Of a stretch of 64,000 nucleotides of DNA, positions 34,854 to 44,146 are shown in pieces. Source of the DNA: Chloroflexota bacterium (GTDB taxonomy: Bacteria > Chloroflexota > Anaerolineae > Aggregatilineales > J027). Position numbers and translations under genes: made by a program. The stretch is taken from NCBI GenBank assembly GCA_016234595.1, contig JACRBG010000058.1:48001-112000 (forward strand). Direction: 5' to 3'. Positions within the stretch are counted from its first letter, which is position 1; each line of letters starts with the position of its first letter. The notes below the pieces were generated by a model. It worked only from the letters and a program-made list of their open reading frames with translations. It was not told the origin of the DNA and ran no database searches.

Positions 34854-37004
34854 ATGCAAAAATTCACGTCGCGCTTCCGGGGCGGCCCTGAACAAAAGCC
34901 ACAGCCCTATTTTCATCCCCATGAGCAAGAGATGAATCGTCTATCCGAGGCTGGGACAGTGGCCCAAGAGCAAGGGGCGACCGAACAAGCGATGCAATAT
35001 TATCAACAAGGGCTGGCATTAGCTCGGCAGCACAACGATGTTCGGGCCGAGCAATTCTTCCTAAGCGGGATTGGTGCATTGCTGGTACAAACTCACCAAT
35101 ATGAACAGGGTGAGCAGTTTTTGAAGGATGCCCTAGAAGCCGCTCGAAAGCAACACCAATCCGTGCTGATTGCCCGCAGTCTCAGCAATCTGGGTGAGTT
35201 ATATGCCGCCCAAAAAGATTGGGTACAGGCGCAGGCCTATCATCAACAAGCCCTCGAAATAGCCCGACCGACCGGGGATGCCGCTACGATTGTACTGGCG
35301 ATGGAAAATTTAGCCCGTGATTATGTTGAACAGAGCAATCCCTCATACGCCAGCCATCTGCTCAAAGAGGCCGTCCAAATTGCCCAAAAAACCCAAAACC
35401 CGGCCCTTGTCGCTGGAGTATTAGGACGAATGGGTGAAACTATGCTGGCGATGGGTGATCGGACTGGCGGTCGAAAATGGTTGGAACAAGCTTTGCACAT
35501 GAGCTATCAAACGGGGCGAAACCGTTTAGCCTTGCGCTGGATGATGGATTTGGCTGGGGCCGATGTCCAAGATGGTCATTTTGTAGACGCGATGCAGCGT
35601 TTTCAAAAAGCCGAAGACTTAGCACACCGCACCGGACAGCAACCACCTGAATTCTTCTTGCAGATGGCTCTCAATTTAGGGCAGGTCTATCAAAAGCTAG
35701 GCGACTATACCCAAGCGCTGACCCAAGCTGAACGCGCCTATCTTCACGCCACCCAATTGCAAGATACTAAAAGTGCGGCAGTAGCGGTTGGGCGTCAAGG
35801 CTTAGCCTTGCAAGGCTTAAAACGCAATGAAGAAGCAGCCGTCAAATTACAAGAGGGCCTGCAATATTATGAAGACAAAGTGCTATCAGATGAGACCGAA
35901 AAAGCAGGCTTGTTATTAGCATTAGGCCGTGCCCAGCAACGCAGCGGGGCAATTGAAGAAGCCATCATTACCTTCCAAAAGGTCTTGACTCTCACCGACA
36001 ACCTCAAAAATCCGGTTAAACGTGCCGAGGCTTTGCAGATGTTAGCCTCCGTCTATGCGGGCCATTTAGAACGCGATGCCGCCCTTAAAACCTATCAAGA
36101 GGCGCTTGCCCTCTTTGAAAATTCAGGCGAACCAGCCAGTGCGGCACGGGTGCTGTGCGACATTGGGAATCTTCGCCGTATGAATGGCGAGTTTAACGGC
36201 GCATTGACCGATTTTGAAAATGCCCTCAAACTTTTAAGTAATGTAGATGACCGTGTGACACGTGGGCTAGTCCTCTCTAATGCTGCCAACCTCTATACCG
36301 ACTTGGGCGATGTGGAAACAGCCCGGTCGTTTTATGAGGAATCCATCCAAATTGCGCGGGATCGTCGTGATCGCCAAGCTGAGGGGTTGCGCTTGGGAAA
36401 TTTGGGCTGGTTCTATGTATTAACGGGCAAAGTCTCAATTGCCATCGAGACGCTTGAAAAAGCCCTGCAAATCAGCCGTGAAATCAATGATCCTTTATTG
36501 GTAGCCATCCAAACGAACAATCTGGCATGGGCCTATTTTGTCAAACATGATCGGGGCACAGCCAACAGCCTGTTTAAGCAAGCCCTGACCTCGGTTGAAG
36601 TGGCAAAATCTCAACGCTGGCAGGCTTTAATCAAGAGCAATTGGGCCGCTGTTTACCTTGCCCAAGAGGACTTGGCACGCGCCGAAGAATTGTTGAACGA
36701 AGCCCTTACCGAAAGCCAAGCTGCCCAAGACCCCGAAAATATCATCCGTACCCAAATACGCCGGGCCGCCTTGTTGATGAAACAAAATCAATTGACTGAG
36801 GCCGAGGCCCTTGCCAAAGAAGCCGAATCCAGCACCAAGAAAATGGGTTTCCGGCGCGGCCAAGCCGATGTAATGCGTGCACTGGGTGATATTTACACAC
36901 GCAAGGAAGACCTTGAGCAGGCCAAACATTATTATGAAGAGGCCCACCGTCTCTACAAGATGTTGGGGGATCCAACCGCTAATGAAATTGCCCTGCTCGT
37001 TTAA
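34854..37004 (+). CDS. Tetratricopeptide-repeat protein
   Basis: A 716-aa soluble protein made almost wholly of TPR units of the 40-residue type (QYYQQGLALARQ, AYHQQALEIARPTG, SFYEESIQIARDRRD, HYYEEAHRLYKMLGD). About sixteen repeats form a superhelix for protein binding, similar to LGN/GPSM-like or MalT-type TPR scaffolds. No enzymatic or DNA-binding domain is attached. It has its own likely promoter and may continue into the small membrane protein and the carboxylase gene downstream. Binding partner unknown. Confidence 0.88.
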   Translation: MQKFTSRFRGGPEQKPQPYFHPHEQEMNRLSEAGTVAQEQGATEQAMQYYQQGLALARQHNDVRAEQFFLSGIGALLVQTHQYEQGEQFLKDALEAARKQHQSVLIARSLSNLGELYAAQKDWVQAQAYHQQALEIARPTGDAATIVLAMENLARDYVEQSNPSYASHLLKEAVQIAQKTQNPALVAGVLGRMGETMLAMGDRTGGRKWLEQALHMSYQTGRNRLALRWMMDLAGADVQDGHFVDAMQRFQKAEDLAHRTGQQPPEFFLQMALNLGQVYQKLGDYTQALTQAERAYLHATQLQDTKSAAVAVGRQGLALQGLKRNEEAAVKLQEGLQYYEDKVLSDETEKAGLLLALGRAQQRSGAIEEAIITFQKVLTLTDNLKNPVKRAEALQMLASVYAGHLERDAALKTYQEALALFENSGEPASAARVLCDIGNLRRMNGEFNGALTDFENALKLLSNVDDRVTRGLVLSNAANLYTDLGDVETARSFYEESIQIARDRRDRQAEGLRLGNLGWFYVLTGKVSIAIETLEKALQISREINDPLLVAIQTNNLAWAYFVKHDRGTANSLFKQALTSVEVAKSQRWQALIKSNWAAVYLAQEDLARAEELLNEALTESQAAQDPENIIRTQIRRAALLMKQNQLTEAEALAKEAESSTKKMGFRRGQADVMRALGDIYTRKEDLEQAKHYYEEAHRLYKMLGDPTANEIALLV

Positions 37005-37015
37005 GGCAGGCCGCA

Positions 37016-37447
37016 ATGAACAAACGCCCAGTAGCTCTACGATTGCTCATCCTAGAAACACTGATTTTGGCAGGGCGTAGCTGGGGACGTATCGGCGTCG
37101 TAGCCAATAACCCCCAGCTTTACCACGATTTGCACACAACACCCCCTCTATGGTTATATGTGAGTATCAACGCTATTTGGGGTATCATTTTTTCACTTTT
37201 ATCAATTGCACTATGGCGGCGTTACTTCTGGTCATGGCAGGTGTTTTGGCCCGTGCTGCTTGCATACATCTTGTTAAGTATGGGCTGGTTTGTGATGTTC
37301 GCGGTCAATCCCTATGACCATAAGCGGTTGCCATTTTTGGTCGTTTTAGTGGTGTTGGGTTTAATATTGAACCTTGTATTGCTGCGTCGTCCAAAAGTTC
37401 GCCGTGCTTTTCAAAAATCAACCGATGTTGGAGAAATAGACTTATGA
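37016..37447 (+). CDS. Small four-helix membrane protein
   Basis: A 143-aa protein with about four hydrophobic segments (around residues 8-25, 42-65, 75-100 and 105-122) and a charged C-terminal tail. Not recognised. It starts 11 nt after the TPR stop and overlaps the carboxylase start by ATGA, so it is probably co-expressed with both. Confidence 0.75.
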   Translation: MNKRPVALRLLILETLILAGRSWGRIGVVANNPQLYHDLHTTPPLWLYVSINAIWGIIFSLLSIALWRRYFWSWQVFWPVLLAYILLSMGWFVMFAVNPYDHKRLPFLVVLVVLGLILNLVLLRRPKVRRAFQKSTDVGEIDL

Positions 37448-39054
37448 CGAATACTACTAAACCCCCTGTGATTGCAGAAAGTTCGGGCAATGAGGCGCTC
37501 GACCCGCTAAACACCATGCGTGCCCGTAGTTTGCAGGGGGGCGGCAAAAAACGTATTGCTGCCCAACACGAAGCTGGCAAATTGACTGCCCGCGAACGAC
37601 TAGAATTATTGCTTGACCCCGGTTCATTCCGTGAACTTGACCCCTTTGTCATTCATCGGGAACGTAACTTCGGCATGGATGAGCCCGATAAAGAATTTGT
37701 GGGGGATAGCGTAGTCACGGGCTGGGGAACCATCAATGGACGGCTGGCATATGTTTTCTCGCAAGATTTTACGGTTATGGGCGGCAGTCTCAGTGAAGTC
37801 CATGCCGAAAAAATCTGCAAAATGATGGAAATGGCAATGAAAACAGGTGCCCCCGTCATTGGCCTAAACGATTCTGGCGGGGCACGTATCCAAGAAGGGG
37901 TCATTAGCCTCGGCGGCTATGCCGATATTTTCTTGCGCAACACGATGGCAAGTGGGGTAATCCCCCAAATCAGTGTCATCATGGGGCCATGTGCAGGCGG
38001 TGCTGTCTATAGCCCTGCCCTCACCGACTTTATTATCATGGTCAAGAACACCTCCTATATGTTTGTAACTGGGCCAGATGTGGTGAAGGCCGTCACCAAA
38101 GAAGATGTGACCAAAGAAGAACTCGGTGGGGCCGAGACCCATGCCAGCATTTCCGGGGTGGCCCATCTCGTAGCCGAAAATGAAGATGACGCTTTGTTCT
38201 TGGTGCAAGAACTTCTTAGCTACCTACCCCAAAACAATATGGAAGACCCCCTCTTCCGGCCTTCCAAAGATGACCCACTGCGAACCGAGGAAGCCCTCGA
38301 CACGCTTATCCCTGATAACCCCAACAAGCCTTACGACATCAAAGAAGTGATTCATTTCTTGGTAGATGACGCCCGCTTCTTCGAAATTCAACCGCACTTC
38401 GCCGCCAATATCGTCGTTGGTTTTGCGCGGATGGGGGGTCACAGCATTGGGATTATCGCCAATCAGCCTGCCGTCCTCGCTGGTGTACTCGATATTGATG
38501 CCAGTGAAAAAGCGGCCCGCTTTATCCGTTTCTGCGACTGCTTCAATATCCCGATTCTGACACTCGAAGATGTGCCCGGTTTCATGCCCGGTACAAAACA
38601 AGAGTATGGCGGGATTATCCGCTCTGGCGCGAAATTACTCTATGCCTATTGCGAAGCGACTGTGCCTAAAATTACGGTGGTCACGCGCAAAGCCTACGGT
38701 GGGGCCTATTGTGTCATGTCCTCCAAGCACATTCGCGGCGATCTGAATCTAGCATGGCCGACCGCCGAAATTGCCGTAATGGGGCCCGACGGCGCGGTCA
38801 ACATCATCTTCCGGCGCGAATTGCAAGAAGCGATGGAACGCGGCGGCGAAGAAGAAATGCTGGCGGTCAAAACACGCTTGGTCAATGACTACCGCGAGAA
38901 ATTTGCCAATCCCTATGTGGCGGCCTCGCGCGGTTTTGTGGATGATGTCATCATGCCCAGCGAGACCCGTCCTCGTATCATCAATGCGTTGGAAATGCTC
39001 TCCAATAAACGCGATACCAATCCGCTCAAAAAACACGGCAACATCCCACTGTAA
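37444..39054 (+). CDS. Acyl-CoA (propionyl-CoA type) carboxylase beta subunit
   Basis: A 536-aa carboxyltransferase with the crotonase-like fold in two halves. Signatures: [28 protein letters not shown] (first oxyanion region), [27 protein letters not shown] and [13 protein letters not shown] (second half), and the family-typical KKHGNIPL tail. It moves the carboxyl group from carboxybiotin to acyl-CoA. The biotin carboxylase/biotin carrier partner is not in this window, so the complex is split. Substrate could be propionyl-, acetyl- or methylcrotonyl-CoA; sequence favours the propionyl type. A terminator follows. Confidence 0.94.
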   Translation: MTNTTKPPVIAESSGNEALDPLNTMRARSLQGGGKKRIAAQHEAGKLTARERLELLLDPGSFRELDPFVIHRERNFGMDEPDKEFVGDSVVTGWGTINGRLAYVFSQDFTVMGGSLSEVHAEKICKMMEMAMKTGAPVIGLNDSGGARIQEGVISLGGYADIFLRNTMASGVIPQISVIMGPCAGGAVYSPALTDFIIMVKNTSYMFVTGPDVVKAVTKEDVTKEELGGAETHASISGVAHLVAENEDDALFLVQELLSYLPQNNMEDPLFRPSKDDPLRTEEALDTLIPDNPNKPYDIKEVIHFLVDDARFFEIQPHFAANIVVGFARMGGHSIGIIANQPAVLAGVLDIDASEKAARFIRFCDCFNIPILTLEDVPGFMPGTKQEYGGIIRSGAKLLYAYCEATVPKITVVTRKAYGGAYCVMSSKHIRGDLNLAWPTAEIAVMGPDGAVNIIFRRELQEAMERGGEEEMLAVKTRLVNDYREKFANPYVAASRGFVDDVIMPSETRPRIINALEMLSNKRDTNPLKKHGNIPL

Positions 39055-39082
39055 AAACCGATCAACCCCGCGCTTGGAAAAT

Positions 39083-39108
39083 ACCCCTCGAAACAGGGGT
39101 GTTTTTTT
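39083..39108 (+). terminator. Terminator after the carboxylase gene
   Basis: ACCCCT / AGGGGT stem (extended by two weaker pairs) with a 6-nt loop, followed by a run of seven T. Confidence 0.85.
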
Positions 39109-39175
39109 GTTGACGACTTTAATAAAAAGAACTTTTGTGCTATTTTTAGAGATAAAAGATTGAAAGGAGAATTAT

Positions 39176-39619
39176 ATGTTGAGTGTGGAGATTCGGCATC
39201 GGGTTATTGGTGGGAAAACCAATGAACTACCCGATGTGGTCTTAGAGTTGCTAAACGAAGAAATCACAACAGCAGAACTGATCCAGCGCGGCGTTGAGGA
39301 ACAAATTCGTGATCTTATCCTACACCACCAGTTAGATGTCGAGCAGGCGCGGCAGGCATTCGATAGACACTATCTCACCGACACTCAAGTAAAACAACAA
39401 GCCCAAACAGGAGCCATTCGGTATCCGTCAAAAAAAATCTCTGACTTGCCTGAAATTGATTTGGCGGTGGAAATTGACAAAGCCATCACCGCATTTGAAA
39501 ACCAAACCTACATGATTGTGGTAGATGGGCGACAGGTAGAAGGGCTGGATGAAGTATTGAAACTTCAACCAACCAGCAAAATTACCTTTTTGCGTTTGAC
39601 CCCCCTGCGTGGAGGTTGA
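39176..39619 (+). CDS. Small protein with ubiquitin-like C-terminal Leu-Arg-Gly-Gly
   Basis: A 147-aa protein with a strong AAAGGAG ribosome site. No family is recognised. The N-terminus has a strand-rich start (LSVEIRHRVIGGKTNELP) and a helix (TTAELIQRGVEEQIRDLI). A helical, charged middle follows (about 50-105). The last 38 residues read as strand-turn-helix-strand: TYMIVVDGRQVEGLDEVLKL, then PTSKITFLRLTPLRGG at the very end. This mirrors the last part of ubiquitin, which also ends in LRGG. A beta-grasp fold is an inference. The two Gly codons (GGA GGT) also form the ribosome site of the next gene, so the tail could be incidental. It is coupled to the DUF4132-like gene 3 nt downstream. Confidence 0.75.
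   Translation: MLSVEIRHRVIGGKTNELPDVVLELLNEEITTAELIQRGVEEQIRDLILHHQLDVEQARQAFDRHYLTDTQVKQQAQTGAIRYPSKKISDLPEIDLAVEIDKAITAFENQTYMIVVDGRQVEGLDEVLKLQPTSKITFLRLTPLRGG
39611..39616 (+). promoter_or_regulatory. Shine-Dalgarno site embedded in the Gly-Gly codons
   Basis: GGAGGT encodes the terminal Gly-Gly of the preceding protein and lies 6 nt before the ATG of the DUF4132-like gene. The two genes should be translationally coupled. Confidence 0.85.
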
Positions 39620-39622
39620 AGC

Positions 39623-42151
39623 ATGTCCATTGTTGAAATTGAAAAGTGCTTGCGAAAAGGGCTGGTGGAAGGACAAAAGCATGCTTACAGGGCGTATTCC
39701 TTTGTCGGGGAATGCCTTGAATCATTGCTTGTTTTACCCACTTCAACAGAACAACTGGATTTGATCACTCGTTTTATCAAAGGTGAACTTAATCCACCCG
39801 GCAAAATTTATTTCTCCATTAGTCAGCCATCGGTGTACGACGTTGGTCATTGGATTCAACTTTTGAATCATTTGGAACGGCATGGGCAATTGAGCTATGA
39901 GCTTTTTTGCGCGGCGGTTGACCAGATGCCGCATATCCTAGTCGCATTAGGCATACGACGCGATCAATACAACATTGGCCTGCAAATATCCTATCATACA
40001 TCCAAAGATGAGATTGTGCCGGAATATCGGCCCAAATTTCTCCAATATACTGACCGACTGGCATGGGAATGGGCGCAGAATATTTCGACTACGGACAAAC
40101 AACAAAGGCTTATTTGTATTGCCCATCTCTATGGGAGTCGCTATTTACTCCTAGCCGCACAATATCATGTGGAATATCAACTGGGTAAGCTAACCGATGT
40201 TTATGGCTGGACTACCCCCGAACAAGCGGTTCGGCATTTGGCAGGGGCAGAGGCAGTTGAACCCACAACCGAAGCCGAACGCGCCGAATTAATCCAGACC
40301 CTAAAACAATTCCCGCGCGAAACCCTGATGGCTCTATTTCCAGTAGCAACTCATTCGCGCAATCTGTTAGTCGAGGCGCTTGGGTGGCAAGATGCGATAC
40401 CCGTGATCGAGTTGGTCTTTCAGATTGCCGAGCAGGAATTTGAGACAGAGGGCTATGCGTATCGAGATATTCCCAATTCGATTGATCCAGCAAGTGGAGT
40501 GTTGGATTTTTGGGCAGTACAGGCCGTGTTCGCGAAATTCACAAACAAGCGTTTGGCCGAAATCTTTAAATTCTTGCGGCAATCCGGGGCGGGTATTAAA
40601 AACACTCTAACGCTGTTGGAAGCGGTCGTCGGGCTGAACGGGGAAAAAGTTGAAAAAGGCATGAAGCATGATAGCCAAATTGCGATAAAGGCTTATGGAT
40701 TGCTGCCGCTGGAACGTGGTGATGCAGAAATAATGGAGCGATATGTGGCCCTAAAAACATCTGCCGCGAGTGCCAAACAATTTGGGCAGCGTCGCCGCCT
40801 TACCCATGCCGCCGCAGCACAGGCTGGGTTGGCAAATCTGGCTCAGGTGGCCGGTTATGAGAACGCGCATCGGCTAGAGTGGGCTATGGAAGCCAAAATT
40901 GGTCAGGAGATTGCCCCGGCAGGCCGCACATGGCAAATTGGCGAATATTGTGTGACGCTTAGTCTAGATGACGCCGATGTGAGCGTTGTTGTTCGCAAGG
41001 GGGAACGCACTCTAAAATCCGTGCCCTTGGCAGTGCGGGGCACAGTGGAGTATCTCGAAGTTAAGGAGGCCATCAGTCAAATTCGCGCTCAGGCCGGTCG
41101 TTTGCGGAGTGAATTAGAGACATTATTGGCAAGCGGGGAATGGAGTGAGCCAGACCAACTTCAAAACTTTCTAAATCTTTCAATAGGACGTGCTTTCTTA
41201 GGAAAACTCTTGTTGAGATTTGAAAATGGGGCTATTGGCTTGCTAGAACCCGAAGAATTCGCAGTTCGGGATTTGCACGGCCAGCTTTTTCCCATTGATA
41301 TGCGTGTAATGTTGGCCCATCCCTATCATCTTTATCAGGCAGAAAGTCTTGCTGCTTGGCAGCGCGAAATTGTGCATCGTCGCATCACACAACCTTTTAA
41401 GCAGGCGTTTCGGGAATTGTATCTGCTCACCCCGGCTGAACGAGAAACCCATATCTTTTCAAATCGTTTTGCGGGTCATGTTTTGGATGCACGCATCGCT
41501 GGAAAGTTGTTTGGAACTAGAGGGTGGCGGGTTACATCCGGCGATGTGGTTGTGCCTTATAAGGTGTTTCGTGGAATGCGGGCCGTTTTTGAGTTACCAG
41601 ATGCCTACCACTATCTAGGTGGGGACACACCAATTACGACTGATCGTATTTATTTTCAATCGTCTGAGCGGCTTTCGCTGCGTAATTGGCAACGCGATGA
41701 AGAATCTATGATACCAATTGAAAATGTGCCGCCGCTGGTTTTCTCGGAAGTGATGCGGGATGCCGATTTGATTGTCTCAGTGGCGCAGTGGGAACGCGAC
41801 AATGCAGGGGCATTATCACCCGAAAGTTACCAACGGCGGGGTGAGTTAATCACCACTTTGTTGGATGAGCTAGGGTTGCCGGGGGTCACAGTAGAGGGGC
41901 ATTTCGCCTATGTCACCGGGAAATTGGCAAAATATCGAGTGCATTTGGGGAGTGCGGTTATCCATATCGAGCCGGGCAACTATCTGTGCATCGTGCCCGA
42001 CCGGTGGGGAAAGACCCATGAAAAGCTATTTTTGCCTTTTGCCGATGGATACGACACAAAAGCGAGTGAAGTCATCAGCAAAATTTTATTACTAGTTGCC
42101 GACGATAAAATCAAAGACCAATCTATTTTAGCGCAAATAAAAAGAGCCTAA
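39623..42151 (+). CDS. DUF4132-like large protein
   Basis: An 842-aa soluble protein. The first 500 or so residues are mainly helical and unassigned. Residues about 585-680 match the DUF4132 pattern: AWQREIVHRRITQPFKQAFR, ELYLLTPAERET, FAGHVLD and GTRGWRV. The C-terminal part (about 700-842) has VAQWERDNAG, VEGHFAYVTGKLAKYRVHLG and HIEPGNYLCIVP, a conserved domain often found at the end of such proteins. The family's function is unknown; relatives include E. coli YehI/MolR-type proteins. It is coupled to the LRGG protein upstream. No metal-binding or nucleotide motif is evident. Confidence 0.75.
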   Translation: MSIVEIEKCLRKGLVEGQKHAYRAYSFVGECLESLLVLPTSTEQLDLITRFIKGELNPPGKIYFSISQPSVYDVGHWIQLLNHLERHGQLSYELFCAAVDQMPHILVALGIRRDQYNIGLQISYHTSKDEIVPEYRPKFLQYTDRLAWEWAQNISTTDKQQRLICIAHLYGSRYLLLAAQYHVEYQLGKLTDVYGWTTPEQAVRHLAGAEAVEPTTEAERAELIQTLKQFPRETLMALFPVATHSRNLLVEALGWQDAIPVIELVFQIAEQEFETEGYAYRDIPNSIDPASGVLDFWAVQAVFAKFTNKRLAEIFKFLRQSGAGIKNTLTLLEAVVGLNGEKVEKGMKHDSQIAIKAYGLLPLERGDAEIMERYVALKTSAASAKQFGQRRRLTHAAAAQAGLANLAQVAGYENAHRLEWAMEAKIGQEIAPAGRTWQIGEYCVTLSLDDADVSVVVRKGERTLKSVPLAVRGTVEYLEVKEAISQIRAQAGRLRSELETLLASGEWSEPDQLQNFLNLSIGRAFLGKLLLRFENGAIGLLEPEEFAVRDLHGQLFPIDMRVMLAHPYHLYQAESLAAWQREIVHRRITQPFKQAFRELYLLTPAERETHIFSNRFAGHVLDARIAGKLFGTRGWRVTSGDVVVPYKVFRGMRAVFELPDAYHYLGGDTPITTDRIYFQSSERLSLRNWQRDEESMIPIENVPPLVFSEVMRDADLIVSVAQWERDNAGALSPESYQRRGELITTLLDELGLPGVTVEGHFAYVTGKLAKYRVHLGSAVIHIEPGNYLCIVPDRWGKTHEKLFLPFADGYDTKASEVISKILLLVADDKIKDQSILAQIKRA

Positions 42152-42163
42152 GGTCGGCTCTTT
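42136..42163. terminator. Bidirectional terminator between the DUF4132-like and VOC genes
   Basis: AAAGAGCC (42141-42148) and GGCTCTTT (42156-42163) form an 8-bp stem across the plus-strand stop codon. On the minus strand it is followed by TTATTT, so it suits the VOC gene best. Confidence 0.75.
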
Positions 42164-42187
42164 ACTGAAATGATACGATGGCATCAA

Positions 42188-43135
42188 TTACTTGGGAAAG
42201 TTCTCTAATAGCTCAACCGCCGTACCCAACTGATTCTCACTGGCGACATAGGTATAGATACCGCTGAGATCGCCGTACAACCCTTGCTGTGAAATCGGAA
42301 TACCATGTTGGGCCAGATAATCGGTGACACGCTGGGTATTCTGAACAGGAAACGCGATGTGATGTGCTCGTTCCCCATATTGATTGAGGAAATCACGCCA
42401 CACACTCGGCTTCTCGTCGGGTTCAATTAGTTCGATTTGAAGCTGACCGACATTAAAAAAGCAGAGTTTAGCGATGGCATCACAGGGTTGACCGTTATAA
42501 GTAGTTTTCACGACATCATAACCGGGGGTGCTGAAAATTGGCGGTTTAGGCAGACCCAAAACATCCGAGATGCGTTGGGCCGTCTTTTCAATATCTCGCA
42601 CCATAATGCCGACCTGACACACCGTATCTGTTCCAATGCCTTGATCGGGGTTAATGGGTGGTGAGCTAAAAGTCCGGTTGCTGCTGAAATGCTCCAATAA
42701 TTCAATCACGATTGCCATGTCTTTATCGGTATTGAGATAGGTATACATTCCTGCCCGTTCGCCAAAATAGCTTTGCTGGATGATCTCATAGCCATGTTCG
42801 ACCAACGACGCAGCGGCTTTTTCGGTGGGCGAAGGGGAAAATGCGATATGGTGAATGCCCTCGCCATGCTGATCCAAAAAATCATGCCATGCGTTGGGTG
42901 CATTCAGTGGTTGCAGCATTTCAAATTGCACCTGACCCATTTGGATACAACAAATTTTGGTGCGGACATGGGTCTCTTGACCGTGATAATTGGCATGGGG
43001 ATCATCATGTAACAGAACAGTCGCGGGATTGGGTAGCCCTAAAATTTCAGTGTAGTGGGCGGCGGTGCGTTCAATATCGCGGACGATAACGCCGATTTGG
43101 ATCACGGTTTTTTGCTCGATACCAGACACAGGCAT
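42188..43135 (-). CDS. Two-domain VOC (glyoxalase/dioxygenase-like) protein
   Basis: A 315-aa protein made of two homologous VOC units (about 1-150 and 165-315). Each begins with an IGVIVRDIERTA-type strand and contains LGLP, and each has a GEGIHHIAF- or GERAHHIAF-type metal-ligand strand and an AVELLE- or VIELLE-type end. The paired beta-alpha-beta-beta-beta modules form one metal site per pair. The exact reaction cannot be told. It lies 11 nt downstream of the GH88/105-like gene and is probably co-transcribed with it, so a sugar-derived substrate is possible. Confidence 0.87.
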   Translation of the reverse strand: MPVSGIEQKTVIQIGVIVRDIERTAAHYTEILGLPNPATVLLHDDPHANYHGQETHVRTKICCIQMGQVQFEMLQPLNAPNAWHDFLDQHGEGIHHIAFSPSPTEKAAASLVEHGYEIIQQSYFGERAGMYTYLNTDKDMAIVIELLEHFSSNRTFSSPPINPDQGIGTDTVCQVGIMVRDIEKTAQRISDVLGLPKPPIFSTPGYDVVKTTYNGQPCDAIAKLCFFNVGQLQIELIEPDEKPSVWRDFLNQYGERAHHIAFPVQNTQRVTDYLAQHGIPISQQGLYGDLSGIYTYVASENQLGTAVELLENFPK

Positions 43136-43146
43136 GATGAACTCCT

Positions 43147-44109
43147 TTATTTGGCGAAGTCGGCGTAAGCAGCTTCCATCAACAAGAAAAAGGCTTGGCC
43201 TTCGGTGGCGATACCCGGACGGTCAAAATTGGGCGCTCCACAGACGGATTGTACAAAGCCATAGGCATCCACTTGCTGATGGACGGCAGCACGCATAACA
43301 TCGGCATGAGATTGATAGCTGGTATCGAGTATACCGAATTGAAGTCCCCGATAAATGGAATAGGCCAGCATTTGGGCCAAATTCGTTTCGACAAATGTGG
43401 CGGGCTGGTCAACCACATTATGAAACAGGCCATCTGTACGCTGATAAACTAAACACCCATCAATGACTTCCTTCAGGCTTTCAATTAACCATTGGCGCTG
43501 GGTATTCATCGAATCAGGCAGTGCCATAATAACCCGCATCATGCCAGCCGCAGCCCAACCATTCCCGACTCCCCAATAATCTTGGCGCTCAAAGGCTTTT
43601 TTGCCATCATCCCAAATATGCGAAAAAAGCTTCTTATCGAGATTCCACAGATAGTGTTTTAATCCTTCCAATTGGCGCACGGCCTCCGCTGGATAACCCG
43701 CTATGGCAAGGAACGGTGGAGCCATGTATGCCGAGTCAATCCACAGTTGGGGCGCGGTGGTAATGTGATGCAATATCCCATCAGCAGTACGCGGCGCAGT
43801 GTACAGCAAATAATCCGCCATACGCTGGGCTGAATGCCGTAGTCCTGCATCCCCCGTCAATTCGGCTGCTTTTAATACGGCTGTCCCATTGACGGCGGGG
43901 TCAGTGACAGCATGGGCAACATCCGGCATGGCAAGGCGTCCATCAGGAATTTGCAGATAGGCCGAATCCTTTGCCAGCAAAATCATGGTTTCGAAATCGC
44001 CCACTTCCAAAAGGGCCTGCGCCGCCACCCCCTGCTCCCACGGGCGACGCTGCATCGCCAGCATAGCGCGTTTTACTTTTTGGATTTTCTTAGATGAAAG
44101 GGAGGACAC
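43147..44109 (-). CDS. GH88/GH105-family unsaturated glucuronyl hydrolase-like protein
   Basis: A 320-aa (alpha/alpha)6-barrel protein. Typical segments: RPWEQGVAAQALLE near the start, APQLWIDSAYMAPPFLA with the catalytic Asp, YWGVGNGWAAAGMMRVI and TDGLFHNVVDQPATFVETN. This matches the YteR/RhiN type, which hydrates unsaturated galacturonyl or glucuronyl ends left by polysaccharide lyases. There is no signal peptide, so it acts on imported oligosaccharides. No lyase gene is nearby. Confidence 0.85.
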   Translation of the reverse strand: MSSLSSKKIQKVKRAMLAMQRRPWEQGVAAQALLEVGDFETMILLAKDSAYLQIPDGRLAMPDVAHAVTDPAVNGTAVLKAAELTGDAGLRHSAQRMADYLLYTAPRTADGILHHITTAPQLWIDSAYMAPPFLAIAGYPAEAVRQLEGLKHYLWNLDKKLFSHIWDDGKKAFERQDYWGVGNGWAAAGMMRVIMALPDSMNTQRQWLIESLKEVIDGCLVYQRTDGLFHNVVDQPATFVETNLAQMLAYSIYRGLQFGILDTSYQSHADVMRAAVHQQVDAYGFVQSVCGAPNFDRPGIATEGQAFFLLMEAAYADFAK

Positions 44110-44146
44110 ATAATCTCCTTCGGGGGATCAGGCAGATCATATTTTG

